Source of the DNA: Hyphomicrobiales bacterium
Lineage (GTDB): Bacteria; Pseudomonadota; Alphaproteobacteria; Parvibaculales; Parvibaculaceae
NCBI GenBank assembly: GCA_015655095.1
Contig: JAATFR010000290.1
Location: 1 to 6,572, forward strand
Direction of reading: 5' to 3'
DNA length: 6,572 nucleotides
Part shown: positions 1 to 4,967 of the stretch, piece after piece
Position numbering within the stretch: the first letter of the stretch is position 1
Layout of the letters: each line of letters begins with the position of its first letter
The notes under the pieces: model-generated
The model's database searches: none
Told to the model about the DNA's origin: nothing
Seen by the model: the letters and a program-made list of their open reading frames with translations, nothing else
Made by a program: the position numbers and the translations under genes

Positions 1-828
1 CCAGATCGACTGGTGGCAGTGCATGCCCGAACCATTGTCACCGAACACGGGCTTGGGCATGAAGGTTGCCGTCTTGCCGAAAGCCTGGGCGACGTTGTGG
101 ATCACATATTTGTAGATCTGGAGATGGTCGGCGGCGGTCGTCAGCTTGGCGAACTTGAAGCCAAGTTCGTGCTGGGCCGAGGCCACTTCATGGTGGTGCT
201 TTTCGACGACCACGCCCATTTCCGCCATGACCGTCAGCATCTCGCAGCGCAGATCCTGTGCCGAGTCGATGGGGTTGACCGGGAAATAGCCGCCCTTGGT
301 GCGGGGGCGATGGCCGAGGTTGCCGGTTTCGAACTCACGGTCCGTGTTGGTCGGCAGTTCGATCGAGTCGACCTCAAAGCCCGTCTTGTAGGGCGAGGTG
401 GAGAAGCGCACGTCATCGAAGATGAAGAATTCAGCTTCCGGGCCGAACACAACCGTGTCGCCCACGCCGCTCGATACTACATAGGCCTCGGCGCGCTTGG
501 CGGTTGCGCGCGGGTCGCGGTCGTAGAGTTCGCCAGTCGAGGGTTCGACGATATCGCAGATGATCGCGAGCGTCGTCTGGGCATAGAACGGGTCGATGGT
601 GGCAGTGGCGAGGTCCGGAAGAAGAACCATGTCGGACTCGTTGATCGCCTTCCAGCCGGCAATGGACGAACCGTCGAACATGGTGCCTTCGGCGAAGAAT
701 TCCTCGTCGCAGAAGCCGATGTCGAAAGTTACGTGCTGCATCTTGCCGCGCGGATCGGAGAAGCGCAGGTCGATGTACTTGACGTCCTTGTCCTGGATGA
801 GCTGTTGAATGGCAGCGTAATCAGCCAT
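1..828 (-). CDS. glnA: Glutamine synthetase type I, N-terminal 276 residues (C-terminus outside window)
   Basis: The enzyme makes glutamine from glutamate, ammonia and ATP, the main entry of ammonium into metabolism, as a cytoplasmic dodecamer. Reading leftwards, the protein starts MADYAAIQQL. It has the ammonium-site loop MFDGSSIAGW with Asp52, the metal-binding pair in FGPEAEFF (Glu131 and Glu133), HHHE with Glu214, Glu221, and the glutamate/metal motif NGSGMHCHQS (His270) just before the edge. The first two-thirds are intact. Type I enzymes are about 469 residues, so roughly 190 residues are missing, including the adenylylation tyrosine (Tyr397 in enterics), which cannot be checked here. 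The start is supported by AGAGGA six bases upstream. The gene lies 97 bases downstream of glnB on the same strand and is probably co-transcribed from the sigma-54 promoter before glnB. Identity is near certain from direct motif matches. Confidence 0.98.
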   Translation of the reverse strand, partial: MADYAAIQQLIQDKDVKYIDLRFSDPRGKMQHVTFDIGFCDEEFFAEGTMFDGSSIAGWKAINESDMVLLPDLATATIDPFYAQTTLAIICDIVEPSTGELYDRDPRATAKRAEAYVVSSGVGDTVVFGPEAEFFIFDDVRFSTSPYKTGFEVDSIELPTNTDREFETGNLGHRPRTKGGYFPVNPIDSAQDLRCEMLTVMAEMGVVVEKHHHEVASAQHELGFKFAKLTTAADHLQIYKYVIHNVAQAFGKTATFMPKPVFGDNGSGMHCHQSIW

Positions 829-925
829 GTGATCCTCTTTTTTCCTGTACGCCAGATCATCTGGTGGTTTGGGGCGGTTCCAGATGTGGTTCCGCCAGCG
901 GGCCGGTCTCGGTTATTGTCAAATA
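829..925 (-). other. glnB-glnA intergenic spacer with a perfect short palindrome
   Basis: This 97-base gap between glnB and glnA holds the glnA ribosome-binding site (AGAGGA near the left end). It also holds a 13-base inverted repeat, CCAGAT-c-ATCTGG, at 852-864, and a loose GGCGG...CCGCC pairing around 880-898. Neither is followed by a U-tract on the minus strand, so I do not read it as a terminator. Read-through from glnB into glnA is expected. The palindrome could be an mRNA stem that affects stability or processing between the two cistrons, but that is inference. Confidence 0.4.
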
Positions 926-1264
926 TCAGATTGCGTCGTTGCCGCTTTCGCCGGTGCGAATGCGAATGGCTTCCTCAACGGTGGAGATAAAAATCTTGCC
1001 GTCGCCGATGCGCCCGGTGCGCGCGGCGCGCTGGATCGCCTCCACAGCAGCATCCACAAGCTCATCGTTCAGCACGACCTCGATTTTTACCTTGGGCAGA
1101 AAATCAACGACATATTCGGCGCCCCGGTAAAGCTCGGTGTGACCCTTCTGACGGCCAAAACCCTTGGCTTCGGTCACGGTGATGCCCTGAAGGCCAACCT
1201 CCTGCAATGCCTCCTTCACTTCGTCGAGCTTGAAGGGTTTGATGATCGCCTCGATTTTTTTCAT
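926..1264 (-). CDS. glnB: Nitrogen regulatory protein PII
   Basis: This is a 112-residue PII protein, the usual family length. It is a trimeric cytoplasmic sensor of 2-oxoglutarate, ATP/ADP and, through GlnD uridylylation, glutamine. It signals to GlnE (GlnA adenylylation) and NtrB. The start MKKIEAIIKPFKLDEVKEAL is typical. The T-loop RGAEYVVDF carries the uridylylation target Tyr51, and Tyr46 is also present. The C-terminal signature TGRIGDGKIF (residues 83-92) carries the nucleotide-binding Lys90, followed by the Arg residues of IRIRTGE. Linkage to glnA favours GlnB over GlnK, which normally sits beside amtB. The ribosome-binding site is weak: AAGGA lies 13 bases upstream, with a closer GAAGA. 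Expression is probably nitrogen-controlled through the sigma-54 element at 1346-1360. The gene appears complete. Confidence 0.97.
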   Translation of the reverse strand: MKKIEAIIKPFKLDEVKEALQEVGLQGITVTEAKGFGRQKGHTELYRGAEYVVDFLPKVKIEVVLNDELVDAAVEAIQRAARTGRIGDGKIFISTVEEAIRIRTGESGNDAI

Positions 1265-1345
1265 CTGGGTTCTTCAGTCCTTGGGTCGGAGCAGGCCCCT
1301 TGCTTTCGCGTCTGTGGCCGTGCCTCTCTGTTTGCCTGATGGATA

Positions 1346-1360
1346 GCATGGCTCGTGCCA
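1346..1360 (-). promoter_or_regulatory. Sigma-54 (RpoN) -24/-12 promoter of glnB-glnA
   Basis: On the minus strand the element reads TGGCACGAGCCATGC. It matches the consensus TGGCACG-N4-TTGC except for A in place of the first T of the -12 block. The invariant GG and GC are separated by exactly ten bases, as required. Counting from the GC at -13/-12, transcription should begin near 1334, giving a leader of about 70 bases before the glnB start at 1264. The family is known for NtrC-activated transcription of glnBA from such promoters. Orientation, spacing and the downstream gene all agree. An NtrC site is expected 100-150 bases upstream, but no textbook site is visible. Confidence 0.82.
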
Positions 1361-1456
1361 ACTGGCATTCAGATGGCAAAAGCCCCTTAAACACGGCACC
1401 CGGCGGTCGCTCCAATGATTGCTGGCAGGAGAAGGGATATCGGATGCCTGTCTACA

Positions 1457-1493
1457 GTGCGAGGATATTGCCTAAATATCATGCGAATCGCAC
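1457..1493. promoter_or_regulatory. Nested inverted repeats, candidate activator or operator site
   Basis: Outer arms GTGCGA (1457-1462) and TCGCAC (1488-1493) enclose inner arms GATATT (1464-1469) and AATATC (1475-1480) around a 5-base centre. The right outer arm is also part of a small palindrome TGCGA-a-TCGCA (1482-1492). The block lies roughly 125-160 bases upstream of the predicted glnB start, the usual distance for a sigma-54 enhancer. It is also about 120 bases before the aminotransferase start. It does not match the usual NtrC consensus (TGCAC...GTGCA). The bound protein is unknown, and the element could serve either gene. Confidence 0.45.
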
Positions 1494-1614
1494 ATGAAAT
1501 AATCACTCCTGGACAATATTCCGCCTGACATGGCGAGGTTGCACCCGGCAGGACGCTTTGCGATGCTCACCGGGCAGTCATCCTTCCTGCGGCATCGAAA
1601 AGAGTATCAAGCAC

Positions 1615-2790
1615 ATGCGTGCCACCAATCCTGTCTTCAGCGGCTTGCCGACCACCATTTTCACCACCATGTCGGCGCTTGCGGTGGAACATCAGGCGAT
1701 CAATCTGGGGCAGGGCTTTCCCGACGACGAGGGGCCGGATGACCTGCGCGCTCTGGCAGCAAAAGGCCTGATCGAGGGACCGAACCAATATCCTCCCATG
1801 ATGGGGTTGCCCACCCTGCGCGAGGCAGTGGCGACGGCGAACCACCGGTTTCATGGCCTTGATGTGGATTGGCGCACCGAGGTGCTTGTCACCTCCGGCG
1901 CGACCGAGGCTTTGGCCGATTGCCTGCTGGCGCTGCTCGCGCCTGGCGATGAGGCCATTGTGATAGAACCCGCCTATGACAGCTACCGGCCGATCATCGA
2001 GGCGGCCGGGGCAACGCCGGTCTCCGTGGCCCTGGAAGCGCCCCACTGGTCGCTGCCGGTGGAAAAGCTCAAGGCCGCGTTCACCAGCAAAACCAAGCTG
2101 ATCATCCTCAATAATCCGATGAACCCGACCGGCAAGGTTTTCCACCGCGACGAATTGCAGCTTATCGCCGATCTGGTGATCGAGCATGATTGCTATGCGG
2201 TTTGCGACGAGGTTTACGAGCATCTGGTCTTTTCCGGCGCCCGACATATTCCCCTCATGGCTTTTCCGGGAATGTATGAGCGCTGCGCGCGCATCGGCTC
2301 GGCGGGCAAGACCTTTTCGCTGACTGGCTGGAAGGTCGGCTACATCACCGCCGGCACGGCCCTGATGGACGCCATCGGCAAAACCCACCAGTTCGTCACC
2401 TTCACCACCGTGCCCGCCTTGCAGAAGGCGATCGCCATGGGGCTCGGCAAGGAAGACGCCTATTTTGAAAAACTGGCGTCGAGCCTTGAAGCCAAGCGTG
2501 ATCTGCTCGCAGCCGGACTGCGGCGCGCCGGTTTCGACGTCATGACGGCGGACGGCACCTATTTCCTCAACGTCGATTTCACGGCGCTTGGCTACAACGA
2601 ACCCGACACCGAATTTTGCCGCCGCATCACAAAAGAGGCGGGGGTTGCCGCCATTCCGCTCAGCGCCTTTTACGGCGATAGCGAAAACGCCCCGCGCAAT
2701 CTCATCCGTTTCTGCTTTTGCAAGAAGGACGAGATTCTGGAGGAGGCCATCGCCCGGCTGGAACGTTTCGCCCGAGGCAAGGCGGCATGA
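1615..2790 (+). CDS. PLP-dependent aminotransferase, class I/II (YbdL / kynurenine aminotransferase-like)
   Basis: This 391-residue fold-type I aminotransferase is of normal family length. The early stretch TTIFTTMSALAVEHQAINLG followed by QGFPDDEGP closely resembles E. coli YbdL, a methionine-preferring aminotransferase, and kynurenine/glutamine transaminases. PLP-site landmarks are GATEAL (95-100), Tyr121, NNPMNPTG with Asn170, CDEVYEHL with Asp198 and Tyr201, the Schiff-base lysine Lys232 in SAGKTFSLTGWK, and the substrate carboxylate arginine Arg365 in NLIRFCF. No signal peptide is seen, so it is probably cytoplasmic. The ATG at 1615 was chosen because family homology begins right after it and AAGAG lies about ten bases upstream. 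An in-frame ATG at 1558 would add 19 residues unlike the family. The amino donor cannot be read from sequence: methionine, glutamine, kynurenine or aromatic amino acids are all possible. It overlaps the next gene by four bases. Confidence 0.93.
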   Translation: MRATNPVFSGLPTTIFTTMSALAVEHQAINLGQGFPDDEGPDDLRALAAKGLIEGPNQYPPMMGLPTLREAVATANHRFHGLDVDWRTEVLVTSGATEALADCLLALLAPGDEAIVIEPAYDSYRPIIEAAGATPVSVALEAPHWSLPVEKLKAAFTSKTKLIILNNPMNPTGKVFHRDELQLIADLVIEHDCYAVCDEVYEHLVFSGARHIPLMAFPGMYERCARIGSAGKTFSLTGWKVGYITAGTALMDAIGKTHQFVTFTTVPALQKAIAMGLGKEDAYFEKLASSLEAKRDLLAAGLRRAGFDVMTADGTYFLNVDFTALGYNEPDTEFCRRITKEAGVAAIPLSAFYGDSENAPRNLIRFCFCKKDEILEEAIARLERFARGKAA

Positions 2791-3452
2791 ACCCGGAAAT
2801 CGGCACCTTGCGCCGCGCGCCCGAGGGCGAAGCCAGATGGCTTGTCCTGTTCGCCCATGGTTATGGCTCGAACGGGCGCGATCTGATGAGCTTCGCCGAT
2901 CTGTGGGCGGGGGCCATGCCGGGGGTCGCCTTTTCCGCGCCCTCTGCGCCGGCGGCGTCCCCCGACGGCGGCTTTCAATGGGTGCCGAAACGGCCTGCCG
3001 CCGATCCCCGCTTTGCTGTGGAGATAGCCGGAGCGGCCGCCGGCTTCAATGCGCTCTGCGACCGGGAACTGGCTCATGCCGGGCTAGACGCCTCGCGGCT
3101 GGCGCTTGTTGGCTTCAGCCAGGGCACCGTGCTGGCGCTTGAGGCAGGTCTGCGCCGCGCGGTCGCGCCCGCCGCCATTCTGGGCTATGCGGGCGGGCTT
3201 GGCGGGCGCGACCGGCTCAAAGACGAGATTCTCTGCAAGCCGCCGGTCATGCTGGTCAATGGCGAGCAGGATGCGATAGCCCCGGTTTACGGTATGCAGA
3301 TCGCAGTCAAGGCGCTGAGCGAAACGGGCCTTGCCGCCCAGGGTTTCGCCATTCCGGGCCTTGGCCATGAGGTGAATGCCGATGCGTTGATCATGGGCGG
3401 CCGCTTCCTGCTTTCGGCCTTCGCCTATCGTGAGAAGCACGGCGTGAGCTGA
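2787..3452 (+). CDS. Phospholipase/carboxylesterase family alpha/beta-hydrolase (YpfH-like)
   Basis: This 221-residue serine hydrolase has the compact alpha/beta-hydrolase fold of the carboxylesterase/acyl-protein thioesterase family. It has the oxyanion-loop motif LFAHGYGSNGRDL (21-33), the nucleophile elbow GFSQG with Ser111, Asp162 in NGEQDAIAPV, and His194 in GLGHEVN, so the triad is complete. No signal peptide is evident, suggesting cytoplasmic action on short-chain or acyl esters. The true substrate is unknown. The ATG at 2787 shares ATGA with the aminotransferase stop, and AAGG lies a few bases upstream. This arrangement points to translational coupling in a two-gene operon. An in-frame upstream ATG at 2718 would lie deep inside the preceding gene and is unlikely. 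No terminator follows directly; the attenuator hairpin at 3628 is the first one downstream. Confidence 0.92.
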   Translation: MNPEIGTLRRAPEGEARWLVLFAHGYGSNGRDLMSFADLWAGAMPGVAFSAPSAPAASPDGGFQWVPKRPAADPRFAVEIAGAAAGFNALCDRELAHAGLDASRLALVGFSQGTVLALEAGLRRAVAPAAILGYAGGLGGRDRLKDEILCKPPVMLVNGEQDAIAPVYGMQIAVKALSETGLAAQGFAIPGLGHEVNADALIMGGRFLLSAFAYREKHGVS

Positions 3453-3460
3453 AACCCGCC

Positions 3461-3479
3461 TTTATGAAACGGCCATAAA
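3461..3479. repeat. Short AT-rich inverted repeat after the hydrolase gene
   Basis: TTTATG (3461-3466) and CATAAA (3474-3479) form a 6-base inverted repeat with a 7-base spacer just after the hydrolase stop. It has no following U-tract, so it is a poor terminator. It lies just upstream of the candidate promoter of the asd leader and could be an operator, or chance. Confidence 0.3.
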
Positions 3480-3485
3480 ACCCCT

Positions 3486-3513
3486 CTTTACCTCCGCAGG
3501 GAGCCGGTATAGG
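3486..3513 (+). promoter_or_regulatory. Candidate promoter for the asd leader
   Basis: CTTTAC (3486-3491) matches five of six positions of the alphaproteobacterial -35 box CTTGAC. TATAGG (3508-3513) gives a TATA core for the -10. The spacer is short, 15-16 bases depending on how the boxes are framed, which lowers confidence. Transcription would start about 3520-3524, at or just before the leader ATG at 3524. It is the only reasonable candidate seen between the hydrolase gene and the leader. Confidence 0.42.
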
Positions 3514-3523
3514 TTCCCGCCCC

Positions 3524-3601
3524 ATGAAGACGATGCTTAAAAAAACCACCACCATCACCACGACCGCCATGGGCGGGTCGTCGAGGGTGGCTGCGCGCTG
3601 A
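3524..3601 (+). CDS. Threonine-rich leader peptide of the asd attenuator
   Basis: This 25-codon ORF starts MKTMLKK and continues with TTTITTT, giving seven Thr codons (ACG, ACC x3, then ACC, ACG, ACC) around one Ile codon. It ends GGSSRVAAR and TGA. It is very like the design of the enteric thrL leader (Thr and Ile codon runs), although the rest of the sequence differs. Of its first 16 codons, 14 are for Lys, Thr, Met or Ile, all made from aspartate through Asd. There is no strong ribosome-binding site: AGGGAG is 20 bases away and AGG ten bases away. The likely transcription start is almost at the ATG, so translation may be leaderless or nearly so; ATG at 3533 is an alternative start. Its role would be as a sensor: ribosome stalling on the Thr codons when charged tRNA-Thr is scarce. 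The peptide itself probably has no enzymatic role. This ORF was found by reading the intergenic region. Confidence 0.85.
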   Translation: MKTMLKKTTTITTTAMGGSSRVAAR

Positions 3602-3636
3602 GCAACGCCGGATGAGTTCCTCGAACGAGCCCCGCC
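3561..3636 (+). promoter_or_regulatory. Attenuator RNA: 1:2 hairpin and mutually exclusive 2:3 antiterminator
   Basis: Segment 1, CGACCGCC (3561-3568), includes the last Thr codons. It can pair with segment 2, GGCGG(g)TCG (3572-3580), across a 3-base loop. Segment 2 extended (GGCGGG-TCG-TCGAGG, 3572-3586) can instead pair with segment 3: CCTCGA (3619-3624), CGA (3626-3628) and CCCGCC (3631-3636). That gives 15 pairs with a one-base and a two-base bulge. Segment 3 contains the 5' arm of the terminator hairpin, so antiterminator and terminator cannot coexist. A ribosome stalled on the first Thr codons would cover segment 1 and leave segment 2 free, allowing asd transcription. With no stall or no translation, 1:2 forms and the terminator folds. 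Pairings are read directly from sequence; the mechanism is inferred from classical thr, trp and leu attenuators. Confidence 0.78.
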
Positions 3637-3662
3637 AGAACTGGACGGGGCTTTTGATTTTT
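3628..3662 (+). terminator. Intrinsic terminator of the asd attenuator
   Basis: AGCCCCG (3628-3634) pairs with CGGGGCT (3646-3652). The inner CCA/TGG pairs around GAAC extend the stem, with one bulged A at 3645. The U-rich tail TTTGATTTTT follows at 3653-3662. It lies 26 bases after the leader stop codon and 58 bases before asd, with no gene ending between leader and asd. That position is typical of an attenuator. It could also stop transcripts from the aminotransferase-hydrolase operon, which has no other visible terminator. Confidence 0.9.
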
Positions 3663-3720
3663 CAGGGCTCCACATTTCAGTCTCGCGACTGGCTTTAAGC
3701 ATAATAAGGAGAATGAGATT

Positions 3721-4773
3721 ATGGGTTCCAGTTTGTCGTCGCCGTCCGTCGCCATTGTCGGTGCCACCGGCGCAGTAGGCGTTGAAATCCTGAAGTGTCT
3801 CGATGAGCGTGATTTTCCGCTCTCGAACCTGAGACTACTGGCGTCGCCCCGTTCCGCCGGCAAGACCCTGAGCTTTCGCGGACGGGCACTGCCCGTCGAG
3901 GTGCTGGACGAGAACAGCTTCAAGGGCATCGACATCGCGCTCTTTTCAGCAGGTGGTTCAACCTCGCGCAAGTTCGCGCCGATCGCGGTCGATCACGGCG
4001 CCATCGTCGTCGACAATTCCTCGGCCTTCCGCATGGATACGTCCGTGCCGCTGGTCGTGCCTGAAATCAATGAGGGCGAGATTGGTGCTCACAAGGGCAT
4101 CATCGCCAATCCCAATTGCGCCGCGATCATTTCGCTGGTGCCGCTCTGGCCGATCCACAGGAAGAACCGGGTAACGAGACTCATTCTCTCCACTTATCAG
4201 GCGGCCTCGGGTGCCGGGGCGGCGGCCATGGATGAACTGGTCCAGTCCACCCGCGCCTATCTCAATGGCGAGACCTATGAGAATAAGGTCCTGCCGCACC
4301 CCTATGCCTTCAACCTGTTCAGCCACAATACGCAGATAGATCCCGCGACTGGTTACAATGACGAGGAAACGAAGGTCATCAAGGAATCCCGCAAGATTCT
4401 GGGTGACACGGACATTCGCATCAACATCACCTGCATTCGGGTGCCGGTGCTGCGCGCCCACGCCATTTCCATGACGTTTGAATGCGAGAAACCGATCGCT
4501 CCCGACGAGGTGCGCGCGCTGCTCGCCGGTGCGCCGGGCGTCAAGATCGTCGACGATGTCGAGCGCAACTATTTCCCGATGCCCATGGATGCGCAGGGGC
4601 AGGGCGATGTTCTGGTCGGCCGTATCCGGCAGGACGTGTCCGACCCCTCCGGCTGCTCGATCTCCATGTTCGTCGCAGGCGACCAGCTTCTCAAGGGCGC
4701 GGCGCTCAACGCCGTCCAGATCGCCGAGCGCCTGGTCGAGCGCCATGTCGCGGAGAATCTGGTCGAAGCCTGA
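3721..4773 (+). CDS. asd: Aspartate-semialdehyde dehydrogenase
   Basis: The enzyme reduces aspartyl phosphate with NADPH to aspartate semialdehyde, the shared precursor of Lys/diaminopimelate, Met, Thr and Ile. The 350-residue protein is about family length. It has the nucleotide-binding loop GATGAVG (14-20), SAGGSTS (76-82), DNSSAFRM (98-105), catalytic Cys133 in ANPNCAAI, Gln160 in STYQAASGAG, and catalytic His247 in VPVLRAHAIS, so the active site is intact. The start ATG has a strong TAAGGAG nine bases upstream. The sequence style (LLASPRSAGKTL, GAGAAAMDEL, HNTQID) recalls cyanobacterial and Gram-positive ASADHs more than the common rhizobial type (GATGNVG, GAGKEGMDEL), judged from memory. 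The gene stands alone, behind a Thr-codon attenuator and before a strong terminator. A monocistronic transcript controlled by premature termination is therefore likely. Confidence 0.96.
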   Translation: MGSSLSSPSVAIVGATGAVGVEILKCLDERDFPLSNLRLLASPRSAGKTLSFRGRALPVEVLDENSFKGIDIALFSAGGSTSRKFAPIAVDHGAIVVDNSSAFRMDTSVPLVVPEINEGEIGAHKGIIANPNCAAIISLVPLWPIHRKNRVTRLILSTYQAASGAGAAAMDELVQSTRAYLNGETYENKVLPHPYAFNLFSHNTQIDPATGYNDEETKVIKESRKILGDTDIRINITCIRVPVLRAHAISMTFECEKPIAPDEVRALLAGAPGVKIVDDVERNYFPMPMDAQGQGDVLVGRIRQDVSDPSGCSISMFVAGDQLLKGAALNAVQIAERLVERHVAENLVEA

Positions 4774-4794
4774 TTAGAGAGTATTCGTCCATCG

Positions 4795-4832
4795 GCCCCG
4801 TTTCGACTCCGTCGAAGCGGGGCTTTTCATTT
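4795..4832 (+). terminator. Intrinsic terminator of asd
   Basis: GCCCCG (4795-4800), U, UUCGAC (4802-4807), a 3-base loop, GUCGAA (4811-4816), G, CGGGGC (4818-4823) make a nearly perfect 13-pair hairpin, including one U-G pair. The tail TTTTCATTT follows. It begins 21 bases after the asd stop. It shares the GCCCCG/CGGGGCTTTT stem base with the attenuator terminator upstream of asd. Confidence 0.94.
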
Positions 4833-4887
4833 GCGGCTCCTGATGTTGTGTCCTGACGCAGCGTCGGGAGGGGATTCAGCCGCCGTC

Positions 4888-4915
4888 TGGACAGGCCCGC
4901 GCCAATCCCTATGCT
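4888..4915 (+). promoter_or_regulatory. Candidate sigma-70-type promoter of the thiolase-like gene
   Basis: TGGACA (4888-4893) is five of six to TTGACA. After a 16-base spacer, TATGCT (4910-4915) is four of six to TATAAT. Transcription would start near 4922, about 46 bases before the chosen ATG at 4968. The strong asd terminator upstream makes a separate promoter necessary, but the match is only moderate. Confidence 0.42.
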
Positions 4916-4967
4916 CTCCCTGAATTGTAAGGGGGCCTAACGAAAGGTCCCGCGTGGGAGGATGAAG

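Larger units (their letters stand above)
1265..1614. promoter_or_regulatory. Divergent control region between glnB and the aminotransferase gene
   Basis: These 350 bases without a convincing gene separate the leftward glnBA operon from the rightward aminotransferase gene. They contain the sigma-54 promoter of glnB (1346-1360), its predicted leader of about 70 bases, and a nested inverted repeat at 1457-1493. They also contain a 9-base direct repeat GCACCCGGC at 1396-1404 and 1541-1549. No good -35/-10 pair for the rightward gene could be picked out by eye. Open frames here overlap others and lack ribosome-binding sites or recognisable protein, so none is annotated. Confidence 0.7.

Noticed and set aside
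917..922. TTGACA on the minus strand just after glnB, as a possible internal glnA promoter
   Set aside because: No -10-like hexamer lies 15-19 bases downstream; the following bases are GC-rich.
13..990. Long open frame (325 codons) on the plus strand opposite glnA
   Set aside because: It lies antisense to clearly conserved glutamine synthetase and runs into glnB. It is low-complexity in style, with no ribosome-binding site or recognisable domain. Such frames are common opposite GC-rich genes.
1558..1614. Upstream in-frame ATG adding 19 residues to the aminotransferase
   Set aside because: The extra residues do not resemble the family N-terminus, and family similarity begins right after the ATG at 1615.
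1567..2388. 273-codon minus-strand frame opposite the aminotransferase
   Set aside because: It is antisense to a gene with all PLP motifs and has no recognisable family features.
3560..3662. Riboswitch or T-box in front of asd
   Set aside because: The leader is short, has no lysine-riboswitch or T-box-like core that I can see, and is fully explained by a translated leader peptide with paired segments.
3678..3691. Small hairpin CAGTC-tcgc-GACTG between the attenuator and asd
   Set aside because: It is only five pairs with no U-tract, does not occlude the asd Shine-Dalgarno, and is probably incidental.
3555..3971. Minus-strand frame across the attenuator and the asd start
   Set aside because: It overlaps the attenuator RNA structures and the asd N-terminus, and no family is recognised.
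3958..4746. 262-codon minus-strand frame opposite asd
   Set aside because: It is the mirror of the asd coding frame, with Asp/Gly/Arg-rich translation and no family motifs.
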